A stretch of DNA of 64,000 nucleotides. It comes from Prosthecobacter sp. Lineage in GTDB: Bacteria; Verrucomicrobiota; Verrucomicrobiia; Verrucomicrobiales; Verrucomicrobiaceae. The stretch covers positions 310,001 to 374,000 of the forward strand of contig NZ_JAXMIH010000006.1 of NCBI RefSeq assembly GCF_034366625.1, given 5' to 3'. Below, one piece after another: positions 1 to 7,299 of this stretch. The first letter of the stretch is position 1. Every line of letters begins with the position of its first letter. The position numbers and the translations under genes were made by a program. Under the pieces are notes generated by a model. It was not told the DNA's origin and made no database searches. It worked only from the letters and a program-made list of their open reading frames with translations.

Positions 1-884
1 ATCCAGCGGTCTGCCAGCCAGCCGCCGAGGATGGCGGAAAGCAGTGCTGCGCCCTGCCAGTAGAGGGAGGCGGACACGCCGGCCTTGCCCTGGCTGATGT
101 TGAAGGCTTTTTGCAGGATCGCAGGCATCCAGTCGCGCACCACCCACGCGGCGAGCGCTGGCAGGGTGAAATACATCACGAGCAGGATGAAATTGCGGTT
201 CGTCAGCAGTTCGACGACTGCCACACCAACGGAAGGCCTCGCGGAGACATCGCCATTGCTGTCCAGGCTGGTTTGACGCGGCACGTCCCGCAGCAGTAGC
301 AGCAGCGGAATAGCGTAGAGGATGCCGGCCAGTCCGGTGAAGTCGAACATGAAGCGCCAGCCGAGATCCGGCGCGTCCGCCACGAACCCGGCAAAGCCGC
401 CAACCATCACGCCGCAATAAATGCCCATCTGATGCACGCCCACCGCTCGTGACCGCGTGCCGCCCGTGTGATAATCCGTGATCAGCGCCAGCGCCGCCGG
501 GATATAAAACGCCTCGCTGATGCCCATCATCGTGCGTGCCCAGTAGAGCTCGTTAAAGCTGCCCACATGTCCGGTGAGCCAGGTGATGAGCGACCACACA
601 AACAAACTGCCGCAGATCGTGAGCTTGCGGCTGAAGCGATCGGCGATGTAACCACCAATGGGGCTGAAGATGGCATACACCCACTTGAACGACGCCAGCA
701 TGTGGCCCCAGTTCTCTTCGCTGCCGATGTCCTGGATGTCGCCCATCACAGACACCTTCATCGAGGCGATCATCTGCCGGTCCAGATAGTTCAGCAGCGC
801 CACCGGGAACAGCAGCCCCACGACCAGCCAGGCACGGCGCATGAAAGTGGGCGAGTCGGAAGCGGCAGTCGGAGGCGTGGACAT
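1..884 (-). CDS. MFS transporter, N-terminal part (cut by window edge)
   Basis: The reading frame runs open from an ATG at 884 to the first base of the window, giving about 294 residues without a stop, so the C-terminus lies outside. The protein begins MSTPPTAASDSPTFMRRAW and has repeated hydrophobic segments. The cytoplasmic loop GGYIADRFSRK matches MFS motif A between helices 2 and 3. The sequence NYLDRQ in the first helix is typical of the sugar-phosphate/anion:cation symporter (ACS) branch, so an organic anion or sugar-acid substrate is likely, but the specificity cannot be read. It lies 92 bases downstream of the second kdpE-like gene on the same strand, with a hairpin between them, so cotranscription is doubtful. 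Confidence 0.8.
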   Translation of the reverse strand, partial: MSTPPTAASDSPTFMRRAWLVVGLLFPVALLNYLDRQMIASMKVSVMGDIQDIGSEENWGHMLASFKWVYAIFSPIGGYIADRFSRKLTICGSLFVWSLITWLTGHVGSFNELYWARTMMGISEAFYIPAALALITDYHTGGTRSRAVGVHQMGIYCGVMVGGFAGFVADAPDLGWRFMFDFTGLAGILYAIPLLLLLRDVPRQTSLDSNGDVSARPSVGVAVVELLTNRNFILLVMYFTLPALAAWVVRDWMPAILQKAFNISQGKAGVSASLYWQGAALLSAILGGWLADRW

Positions 885-926
885 TGTGCCATTAATCACA
901 GCCACCTCGGAACGAAAAGCCTGAAT

Positions 927-953
927 TCATGCCCAGACTTGATGCGGGCATGA
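927..953 (-). terminator. Possible terminator hairpin between kdpE-like gene and MFS gene
   Basis: TCATGCCC (927-934) and GGGCATGA (946-953) form an 8-bp stem with an 11-base loop, 24 bases after the response-regulator stop. No clear T-run follows on the minus strand, so an intrinsic terminator is only a possibility. Confidence 0.3.
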
Positions 954-976
954 TCGAAGCTGCCCCAGGACAAGCC

Positions 977-1642
977 TCACAGCTCCTCCAGCCGATAACC
1001 GATGCCTGGTTCGTTGACGATGCGCGGGCCGGATTCGCCGAGCTTTTTGCGCAGGTGGTTGATGTGGACACGCAGGCCCTCGCTCGGGTCGCTGGACTGG
1101 CCGGCCCAGACTTGGCGGACGATTTGGTTTTGCGTGACAATGCGGCCCGCGTGCTCGGCGAGGGTCTTGAGCAGCGCAAACTCCGTTGGAGTGAGTTTGA
1201 GCGGCGTGTCGTTCAACGTCGCCTCGTGATGCAGCAGATTGAGCGTGAGCGGTCCAGCGGTGATCTCGGCGCTCTGGCGGGTGAAACGACGGCGTTGGAT
1301 GACATCAAGACGCGCAAGCAGCTCTGCCGTGCCGAAGGGTTTCGTCACATAGTCGTCGGCACCGGCTTCGAGGGCCTCGACCTTCACGGTTTCCTGATCG
1401 CGCACGCTCAAAATGAGCACGGGCACGTCGCTCCACTCACGCAGGCGTTTTAGGACGTCGATGCCGCTCATGCCCGGCAGGCCGAGATCAAGCAGCACGA
1501 CATCAGGCCGATGAAACGCGGCTTCTTGCAGACCGAGCTGGCCATCGGCGGCCTCGCAGACCGCGTAACCGCGCGATTCCAGCACCATGCGCAGCAGGCG
1601 TCGCATTTGCTGTTCGTCATCGATGATGAGGGCTTTGGGCAT
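977..1642 (-). CDS. KdpE-like response regulator, second copy
   Basis: A 221-residue OmpR/PhoB-family regulator. The receiver domain has the acidic pair DDE at 8-10, the phospho-acceptor D52 in VVLLDLGLPG, and the YVTKPF lysine near residue 101. A winged-helix DNA-binding domain follows, with LTPTEFALLKTL and the closing motif NEPGIGYRLEEL. It is closely similar along its length to the KdpE at 2847-3509, so it is a paralogue. The gene starts 3 bases after the stop of the sensor kinase at 1646-2752, so the two are translated together as a cognate pair. Whether it controls kdp, kup or other genes is not shown by the sequence. Confidence 0.9.
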   Translation of the reverse strand: MPKALIIDDEQQMRRLLRMVLESRGYAVCEAADGQLGLQEAAFHRPDVVLLDLGLPGMSGIDVLKRLREWSDVPVLILSVRDQETVKVEALEAGADDYVTKPFGTAELLARLDVIQRRRFTRQSAEITAGPLTLNLLHHEATLNDTPLKLTPTEFALLKTLAEHAGRIVTQNQIVRQVWAGQSSDPSEGLRVHINHLRKKLGESGPRIVNEPGIGYRLEEL

Positions 1643-1645
1643 GGC

Positions 1646-2752
1646 TCAGGTGGTGCGGGTCTTCACCGGCAGGCGGAGCATGAACTCCGCGCCGCCTTCG
1701 GGATGATTGTGTGCTTCGATGTCACCTTTCATGGCTCGCATCAAGCCGCGTGCGATGGCGAGTCCGAGCCCCGTGCCGCCAGCAGGTGAGTCGGGAGCGC
1801 GATAGAATTTGTCGAACAAGTGCTCCTCGATGCCCAGAGCCAAACCGGGACCGTGATCGTGCACACGGAATTCCAGCGTGTTGTTGGTGAGACTGACAGC
1901 GATTTCAACCGGCGTTCCAGCAGGCGCATAAAGCGTGGCATTGTGCAGCACGTTGCCGAGCGCCTGCGCGAGCAAACGGCTGTCGAGCATGAGCAGTGGC
2001 AGACTTTCGATACCGGTGATGATCGAAGGATGCTCGGCAAGCTCGCGATGAAGAGGCGTGGTGGTGGCGTGGAGCACATCACCGATCTCGCACCAGTCGA
2101 GATGTGGCTTGAGCGCTTCGGATTCCACACGGGTCATCTCCAGGAAGTTCTCCACAATGCGCTGGAGACGGCGGTTGGCTGTCTCAATCTCCGCCGCGTA
2201 GGGATTGCCCTGGCCCAGGCCGTCCAAGGCCGTGCGGATGATGGCGATGGGCGTTTTCAGCTCGTGCGAAATGCTGTCGAGCAGCGTGCGGTGCAGGCGC
2301 TCGGATTCGGCGAGCAACTCAGCGCGGTGCTTTTGTGCCAGCAACTCCTCGCGCTCACGATGATGCCGCTCAAGAGCCGCCTCACGTTCTCGCAGCCGCG
2401 TGATGAGATGGCCCATGCTCAGCGCCACGACGAAAAATATCGCGAACATGATGATGTCCTGCGGTTTCTCGATGTGCAGCGTAAACTGCGGCGGAATGAA
2501 GATGAAATTCCATACCAGTGCGCTCACCACCGCCATCGCCAGCACCGGCCCGCGATTCCACCGCGTGCCTGCCAGCACGATGACCATCAGAAACACCAGC
2601 GCCGAGAAAAGATAGCCCGTGTAAGGCAGCAGCACCCAGCATGCCGAGGCCAGCACGAAGATGATCGTCAATCCCCAGCTGAACTGGCCGACCACATGCG
2701 TCGGCACCGGTTCGCGGGCTGGTTTGGGTTTGAAAGTGTCCTCGGTGTTCAT
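1646..2752 (-). CDS. Short KdpD-like sensor histidine kinase
   Basis: A 368-residue membrane kinase. After a short N-terminus (residues 1-22) comes a block of four predicted transmembrane helices of the DUF4118/KdpD type, including the FIPPQFTLHIEKPQD loop that also occurs in the full KdpD next door. HisKA follows with H163 in SISHELKTPIAII, then HATPase_c with NVLHNATLYA, DHGPGLALG and GGTGLGLAIARG. Unlike the 889-residue KdpD at 3527-6196 it lacks the N-terminal P-loop KdpD domain, the Usp domain and the GAF region. It therefore keeps the membrane and kinase parts but not the cytoplasmic K+/nucleotide-sensing part. A promoter-like block shared with kup lies just upstream. Confidence 0.88.
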   Translation of the reverse strand: MNTEDTFKPKPAREPVPTHVVGQFSWGLTIIFVLASACWVLLPYTGYLFSALVFLMVIVLAGTRWNRGPVLAMAVVSALVWNFIFIPPQFTLHIEKPQDIIMFAIFFVVALSMGHLITRLREREAALERHHREREELLAQKHRAELLAESERLHRTLLDSISHELKTPIAIIRTALDGLGQGNPYAAEIETANRRLQRIVENFLEMTRVESEALKPHLDWCEIGDVLHATTTPLHRELAEHPSIITGIESLPLLMLDSRLLAQALGNVLHNATLYAPAGTPVEIAVSLTNNTLEFRVHDHGPGLALGIEEHLFDKFYRAPDSPAGGTGLGLAIARGLMRAMKGDIEAHNHPEGGAEFMLRLPVKTRTT

Positions 2753-2785
2753 GGCAACTGACTTGTGTGATTCATGGTGCCTGCA

Positions 2786-2838
2786 AAGTCATCCGCCGCC
2801 AGTAAACAGCGGCGCTGGAGGCGTTAAGAAAGTGTGAA
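2786..2838 (-). promoter_or_regulatory. Promoter/operator block shared with kup
   Basis: On the minus strand this reads TTCACACTTTCTTAACGCC, then 12 variable bases, then GTTTACTGGCGGCG. The same arrangement with the same 12-base spacing occurs upstream of kup (13315-13360). The first 19 bases are identical (2820-2838 and 13342-13360) and the second block differs at two positions. It lies 34-86 bases before the ATG of the short KdpD-like kinase. A run this long outside coding sequence, with conserved spacing, is best explained as a common promoter or regulator site. KdpE is the natural candidate regulator, by inference. Confidence 0.55.
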
Positions 2839-2846
2839 AGCAGAGT

Positions 2847-3509
2847 TCACCGCTCCTCCAGCCGGTAGCCTATGCCCGGCTCATTTTTGATCTCCAGAGT
2901 GGAGCCTTCGAGTTTATGGCGGAGGTGGCTGGCATACACTCGCAGATAATGGCTCTGCTGCTCGGCCTGCGGGCCCCAGACAGCACGGAGGAGGTGTTTC
3001 AACGTGACAACTTTGCCCGCGTGACGGACGAGCTGCGCCAGCATCGCATACTCCGTGGGCGTGAGTTTGAGCGGCTGTCCGTTCAGCGTGGCCTCGTGAT
3101 GCACAGGATCGAGCACGAGGCCGCCAACGCTCAGACAGGCCGTTTCGTCCTGGCCCTGGCGGCGCTGGATGGCGGTGAGGCGGGCGAGGAGTTCGGCGGT
3201 GCTGAAGGGCTTGGTGACGTAATCATCCGCACCGGCATCGAAGGCCGCAAGCTTCACCGACTCTTGATCACGCACGCTCAAAATCAGGACCGGAACCTGG
3301 CTCCATTCGCGGAGGCGTTTGAGAACTTCGACACCGTCCATGTCCGGCAGACCGAGATCGAGGAGGATGACGTCGGGTTTGTGAAACACGGCATCCTGCA
3401 GGCCCAGCGTACCGTTTTCAGCCTCGCGCACGGTGTAGCCCTTCGACTCCAACGCCATGCGCAGCAGGCGGCGGATCTGGATTTCGTCGTCGATGATCAG
3501 GGCGGTCAT
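2847..3509 (-). CDS. kdpE: KdpE response regulator
   Basis: A 220-residue OmpR-family regulator. The receiver has DDE at 7-9, phospho-acceptor D51 in VILLDLGLPDMDG and the YVTKPF lysine. The winged-helix domain ends NEPGIGYRLEER. In the Kdp system the phosphorylated form binds upstream of the kdp structural genes and turns on K+-ATPase synthesis at low K+ or high osmolarity. It lies directly downstream of kdpD, 17 bases after that stop codon, with a REP-like inverted repeat spanning the junction. Of the two KdpE-like regulators here this is the one linked to the full-length KdpD, so the gene name is given to this copy. Confidence 0.92.
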   Translation of the reverse strand: MTALIIDDEIQIRRLLRMALESKGYTVREAENGTLGLQDAVFHKPDVILLDLGLPDMDGVEVLKRLREWSQVPVLILSVRDQESVKLAAFDAGADDYVTKPFSTAELLARLTAIQRRQGQDETACLSVGGLVLDPVHHEATLNGQPLKLTPTEYAMLAQLVRHAGKVVTLKHLLRAVWGPQAEQQSHYLRVYASHLRHKLEGSTLEIKNEPGIGYRLEER

Positions 3510-3512
3510 GAG

Positions 3513-3586
3513 GTAGAACGAGTTTTCTAACTCGTTGGTTCGGCGGCAGGCGGTGCTGTGGGAACGAGTTGGAAAACTCGTTCTAC
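3513..3586. repeat. REP-like doublet inside the kdpD 3' end
   Basis: Bounded by GTAG (3513-3516) and CTAC (3583-3586), with the outer pairing extended by GAG (3510-3512) and CTC (3587-3589). Each arm contains its own hairpin: AACGAGTT-TTCT-AACTCGTT on the left and AACGAGTT-GGAA-AACTCGTT on the right. The central 26 bases are unpaired. The element supplies the last residues and the stop codon of kdpD. Confidence 0.75.
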
Positions 3587-6196
3587 CTCGATCACAAACT
3601 CCGCTCCACCTTCGGGATGATTGCGTGCGGTGATGTCGCCGCCCTGGGCTTGGATGAAGCCGCGGGCGATGGCAAGACCGAGGCCTGTGCCACCCGCCGG
3701 GGAGCCTTTGGCGCGGTAGAATTTCTCAAACACGCGCTGTTCCTCGCCAAGCGGCAGACCTGGGCCGTGATCGCGGATGGTAAGACGGAGTCTTTGGGCG
3801 TGCAGGCTGGCAGTGATTTCGATGGTGGCTTCCTGCGGTGTGTAAACAGCAGCGTTGTGCAGAATGTTCGCCAAAGCCTGCGCAAGCAAGGTGTGATCGA
3901 GTTTCACCAGCGGGAGGTGGTCGGGTATCCATACATTCACTGGATGCATGCTCAAAACATCGCCTGCGGCCTGTCTGGCAGCAGCGATGACATCGCGCAG
4001 ATCGCACCAGCCGAGATTCGGCTGCAACACTTCGGATTCGAGGCGTGTCATCTGCAACAGATTGTCCACCACGCGCTGCAATCGCTGTGAGGCCGTGTTG
4101 ATCTCCGCGATGTAAGGACTTCGCATGTCATTCATGCCTTCCAATGCGGCGTGAATCACGGCGAGCGGCGTTTTGAGCTCATGCGAAACGCTGTCGAGCA
4201 GGGTGCGGTGCAGTTTCTCGGATTGGGCGAGCACTTCGGCGTGGCTGACGGCCTGGATGAAATGCTCCTTCTCCAAAACGAGCGCGAGCTGAAGCGCGAA
4301 AGCCTCGATGGTCTGCCGTGTGGTGAAATCGAGCCGCGCCTCGCGTGGCATCTGCACGCCGAGAACGCCCATGTTTGAGGTGGCGGTTTGCAGCGGGAAC
4401 CAGGTGGCGGCGGACTCGGGCAGTGTGTCGGTGAAGCGGCCCGCGCACTGTTTGTTCTCGTAGCTCCAGGCCACCACGCCCCATTCTTTTGGTGAAGGAT
4501 GGAAGCTGCTGGCCCTGTGCGCGGCTTTTGGCAGCGAGCGGTCCTGCTCGCGCACGACGAGCGCGGTGTCCGCATTGAGCAGCTCGTTGATCGTGCGCAG
4601 TGCCTCGGCGAGACCTTTTTCGGGTTCAGCGGCTAGCGCGGCACTTTGGGTGACGCGCAGCAAAGCATCCGTCTGACGCAAACGACGACGCTCGGCGATC
4701 TCGCGCATCCGCAGGCGGCTAGTGAGGCTGCCCATGCTGATGGCGACGATGAAGAACATGCCGAACATGATCCAGTCCTCGGCCTTGTTGATGTAAAACG
4801 TGTACTGCGGCGGGATGAAGAAAAAGTTCCAGCACAGGGCGCTGAGCGTGGCCATGAGCATGACCGGTCCACGACTGAAACGCAGCGCCGCCAGCACGAC
4901 GGCGAGCAGGAACACGAGCGCGACGAACATGTAGCCTGTGATGGACACCAGACCCCAGCACACACTGGCGATGCTGAATACTGTCACCAGCGCCCAACTG
5001 TATTCGCCGATGATGGATTCGGGCACCGTCTCTTGCAGCGGTGTGAGGTTGCGTGCCTTGTCAGTGGCGGCGAGGGGTCGCACGACGCACACGTCGATGT
5101 CGCCGCTGCCGAGGATGAGTTGATCCGCGAGCGACTTCTTCCAAAGCGAGGGATTGTCCGGCTTGCCGACGACGACCTGCGAGACGTTGCGCTCACGGGC
5201 GACTTGCAGCAGCGCCTCGGTGATATTCTCACCAGTTACGGAGACGACTTCGCCACCGAGTTTGCGTGCGAGGCCGAGCGAGCGCGTGAGACGGTCCTGC
5301 TCGACGGGCGTGAGCACGCGCGAACCTTCCACCCACACGACGATCCAAGGACAATTCAGCCTCGTGGCGGCACGGCGCGTCCAGCGGATGAGGCTTTCGG
5401 CATACGGACTCGGGCCGACGCCGACCATGAGCCGTGCGTTGGTTTTCCACGGACTGCTGACGCGCTTCAGTCGGCGGATGTCCTCCAGATCGCGATCCAC
5501 CTGCTCGGCGGTGAATCGCAAGGCCAGTTCGCGTAGCGCGGTGAGGTTGCCTTCTTTGAAGAAATTTGAGACGGCGAGTTCAGCACGCTCGCCGAGATAC
5601 ACTTTGCCGTCGGCCATGCGCTCCAGCAGTTTTTCGACACTGAGGTCGATGAGCTGGATCTCATGCGCGACATCGAGGATCGAGTCCGGCACCGTCTCGG
5701 TGATGGCCACGCCGCTGACCTGCCGCACGATGTCCACCTGGCTGTCGATGTGCTGGACATTGAGCGTCGTGTAAACGTCGATACCGGCGTCGATGATCTC
5801 CAGCACATCCTGATAACGTTTGGCATGTCGTGAGCCGGGCGCGTTGGTGTGCGCGAGTTCATCGACAAGCACGAGCTGCGGCCTTTGCGCGAGCACCGCG
5901 TCGATGTCGAACTCCTCCAACGTGAAGCCGCGATGTTCGAGCTGCTTGCGGGGCAGAACCGTCATGCCTTCGAGCAACGCGGCCGTCTCGAAGCGTCCGT
6001 GTGTTTCGATGATGCCTGCGAGCACATCCACGCCTTCTATGACCCGCTGGCGTGCGGTTTGCAGCATCGCGTAGGTCTTCCCGACGCCTGGGCACATGCC
6101 GAGGAAGATGAAGAGCTTGCCGGATTTCGCAGCCGCATCCGCCTGTTGCATCTGCGCGAGCAGAGCATCCGGGTCGGGGCGTTGATCGTCATTCAT
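3527..6196 (-). CDS. kdpD: Sensor histidine kinase KdpD
   Basis: An 889-residue kinase with full KdpD architecture. The N-terminal KdpD domain has a P-loop GMCPGVGKT (33-41), the family signature IIETHGR and the DELAHTNAPGSRH motif. A Usp-like domain follows (about 250-370), then four transmembrane helices of the DUF4118 type (about 395-495), a GAF-like region, HisKA with H672 in SVSHELKTPLAV, and HATPase_c with NILHNAAVYT, DHGPGLPLG and GGTGLGLAIARG. It senses low K+ or osmotic stress and controls KdpE phosphorylation. The final residues after GGAEFVIEV, including the TAG stop, are encoded by the REP-like repeat at 3513-3586, so the C-terminus has been replaced or extended by an inserted element. 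The start is the ATG at 6196, 55 bases after the KdpC-like gene. Confidence 0.95.
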   Translation of the reverse strand: MNDDQRPDPDALLAQMQQADAAAKSGKLFIFLGMCPGVGKTYAMLQTARQRVIEGVDVLAGIIETHGRFETAALLEGMTVLPRKQLEHRGFTLEEFDIDAVLAQRPQLVLVDELAHTNAPGSRHAKRYQDVLEIIDAGIDVYTTLNVQHIDSQVDIVRQVSGVAITETVPDSILDVAHEIQLIDLSVEKLLERMADGKVYLGERAELAVSNFFKEGNLTALRELALRFTAEQVDRDLEDIRRLKRVSSPWKTNARLMVGVGPSPYAESLIRWTRRAATRLNCPWIVVWVEGSRVLTPVEQDRLTRSLGLARKLGGEVVSVTGENITEALLQVARERNVSQVVVGKPDNPSLWKKSLADQLILGSGDIDVCVVRPLAATDKARNLTPLQETVPESIIGEYSWALVTVFSIASVCWGLVSITGYMFVALVFLLAVVLAALRFSRGPVMLMATLSALCWNFFFIPPQYTFYINKAEDWIMFGMFFIVAISMGSLTSRLRMREIAERRRLRQTDALLRVTQSAALAAEPEKGLAEALRTINELLNADTALVVREQDRSLPKAAHRASSFHPSPKEWGVVAWSYENKQCAGRFTDTLPESAATWFPLQTATSNMGVLGVQMPREARLDFTTRQTIEAFALQLALVLEKEHFIQAVSHAEVLAQSEKLHRTLLDSVSHELKTPLAVIHAALEGMNDMRSPYIAEINTASQRLQRVVDNLLQMTRLESEVLQPNLGWCDLRDVIAAARQAAGDVLSMHPVNVWIPDHLPLVKLDHTLLAQALANILHNAAVYTPQEATIEITASLHAQRLRLTIRDHGPGLPLGEEQRVFEKFYRAKGSPAGGTGLGLAIARGFIQAQGGDITARNHPEGGAEFVIEVERVFQLVPTAPPAAEPTS

Positions 6197-6229
6197 GATG
6201 GCAGAAGCTGTTCACCGCTCTTGATGCGT

Positions 6230-6242
6230 TTGTTCTTAACAA
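6230..6242. promoter_or_regulatory. Small palindrome upstream of kdpD
   Basis: TTGTTCTTAACAA is a 5-bp inverted repeat around CTT, 34 bases before the kdpD ATG in the gap after the KdpC-like gene. It could be an operator or mRNA processing site. It may also be chance at this length. Confidence 0.2.
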
Positions 6243-6251
6243 GGACAGGCA

Positions 6252-6686
6252 TTATCGCAACTTATCCAGCGCGAGGTTGAGTTGGAGGATGTTGACATGA
6301 TCAACGCCGACCATGCGCGATGGTTCTGGCACGGTCAGTTTCTCGATGAGTTTGTTGATTTGAATGGCGACCTCGGGCGTCAGCTTTCGTTCTTTGATGA
6401 TCCGGTCCATCTGCGACCTGGCATCGGTCACGGAGATGCAAGGATAGGGCAGCAGGCCTTTCTCTTCGCCGATCTGGAAGTATTGCGGGCCGGTGAATTT
6501 TTGGGTAAGCAGCTCGCGTGCGGCCTGGACATCGTCGGGCACCTTGAACTCTTCCTTGGATTTTCCGACCTTGGCGAACTGTGCGATCAGCGCAAAAAAC
6601 AGCAGCAGCAGGGCGAGTGCGGCGGCATAGAACGCCCATACACGTGGCGGCACCCGCGTGGCGTTGGATGATCGTGTGGTGGACAT
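6252..6686 (-). CDS. KdpC-like protein with internal deletion
   Basis: A 144-residue protein with one N-terminal membrane helix (about 17-40) and an extracytoplasmic remainder, placed between kdpC and kdpD. It aligns in three blocks with the neighbouring KdpC: LLTQKFTGPQYFQI against LLGQNFAADHYFHP, CISVTDARSQ against HISVKNAELQ, and VNILQLNLALDKLR against VNVLKLNLALDALK at both C-termini. The stretch between the first two blocks, including RPSAAGAGYD and the following roughly 50 residues of KdpC, is absent, and the PHIS histidine is replaced by cysteine. It is therefore a diverged KdpC duplicate, intact as a reading frame. It could be an accessory subunit of KdpFABC, a competitor of KdpC or a link to KdpD; the sequence does not decide. 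Confidence 0.8.
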   Translation of the reverse strand: MSTTRSSNATRVPPRVWAFYAAALALLLLFFALIAQFAKVGKSKEEFKVPDDVQAARELLTQKFTGPQYFQIGEEKGLLPYPCISVTDARSQMDRIIKERKLTPEVAIQINKLIEKLTVPEPSRMVGVDHVNILQLNLALDKLR

Positions 6687-6710
6687 GGCTTTGAGTGTTG
6701 TGACGCTGGC

Positions 6711-7295
6711 TTACTTGAGGGCATCGAGCGCGAGATTGAGCTTGAGCACATTCACGCCAGCCTCGCCGAGGATGCCGAGGTCGGACTTCGCGGTGCTGGT
6801 GGTGATGAGTTCCTTGACCTTCTCGACGCTGAGGTTGCGGGCTTTAGCGACGCGGGCGGCCTGCAACTCGGCGTTCTTCACGCTGATGTGCGGATCAAGG
6901 CCACTGCCAGAGGCGGTGACGGCATCAGCAGGCACAACGGCATCGGCTGCGAGATCGTTCTTGGTGCGATAGGCGGCGATGCGTTCTTTGATGGCATCGT
7001 TGAGCTTTTGCGAGGTGGGTCCGAGATTGCTGCCACCGGAGCTGGCGGCGTCATAGCCGGCACCTGCGGCGCTGGGGCGCGGATGGAAGTAATGATCGGC
7101 GGCGAAGTTCTGGCCGAGCAGGGCGGAGCCGATGACTTTGCCGTCTTTGTCGGTGATGAGGCTGCCTGCAGCTTGTTTTTTGAAGGCCGTTTGAGCTATG
7201 CCGGTGACGAGGAGCGGATAAGCACCGCAGGTCACAGCGGCGAGCACGAGTGTGGCCATGATGGCGGGGCGGAGTTCGGAAAAGAGAGCTTTCAT
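6711..7295 (-). CDS. kdpC: K+-transporting ATPase subunit C
   Basis: A 194-residue subunit starting MKALFSELRPAIMATL at the ATG at 7295, 4 bases after the kdpB stop. An upstream in-frame extension overlapping kdpB has no family similarity and is rejected. One N-terminal membrane helix is followed by the KdpC signatures LLGQNFAADHYFHPRPSA, YDAASSGGSNLGP, DPHISVKNAELQAARVA and the C-terminal VNVLKLNLALDALK. KdpC stabilises the KdpA-KdpB complex and is thought to raise ATP affinity of KdpB. Length matches the usual 190-200 residues. The following gene encodes a shortened relative. Confidence 0.96.
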   Translation of the reverse strand: MKALFSELRPAIMATLVLAAVTCGAYPLLVTGIAQTAFKKQAAGSLITDKDGKVIGSALLGQNFAADHYFHPRPSAAGAGYDAASSGGSNLGPTSQKLNDAIKERIAAYRTKNDLAADAVVPADAVTASGSGLDPHISVKNAELQAARVAKARNLSVEKVKELITTSTAKSDLGILGEAGVNVLKLNLALDALK

Positions 7296-7299
7296 GGTG

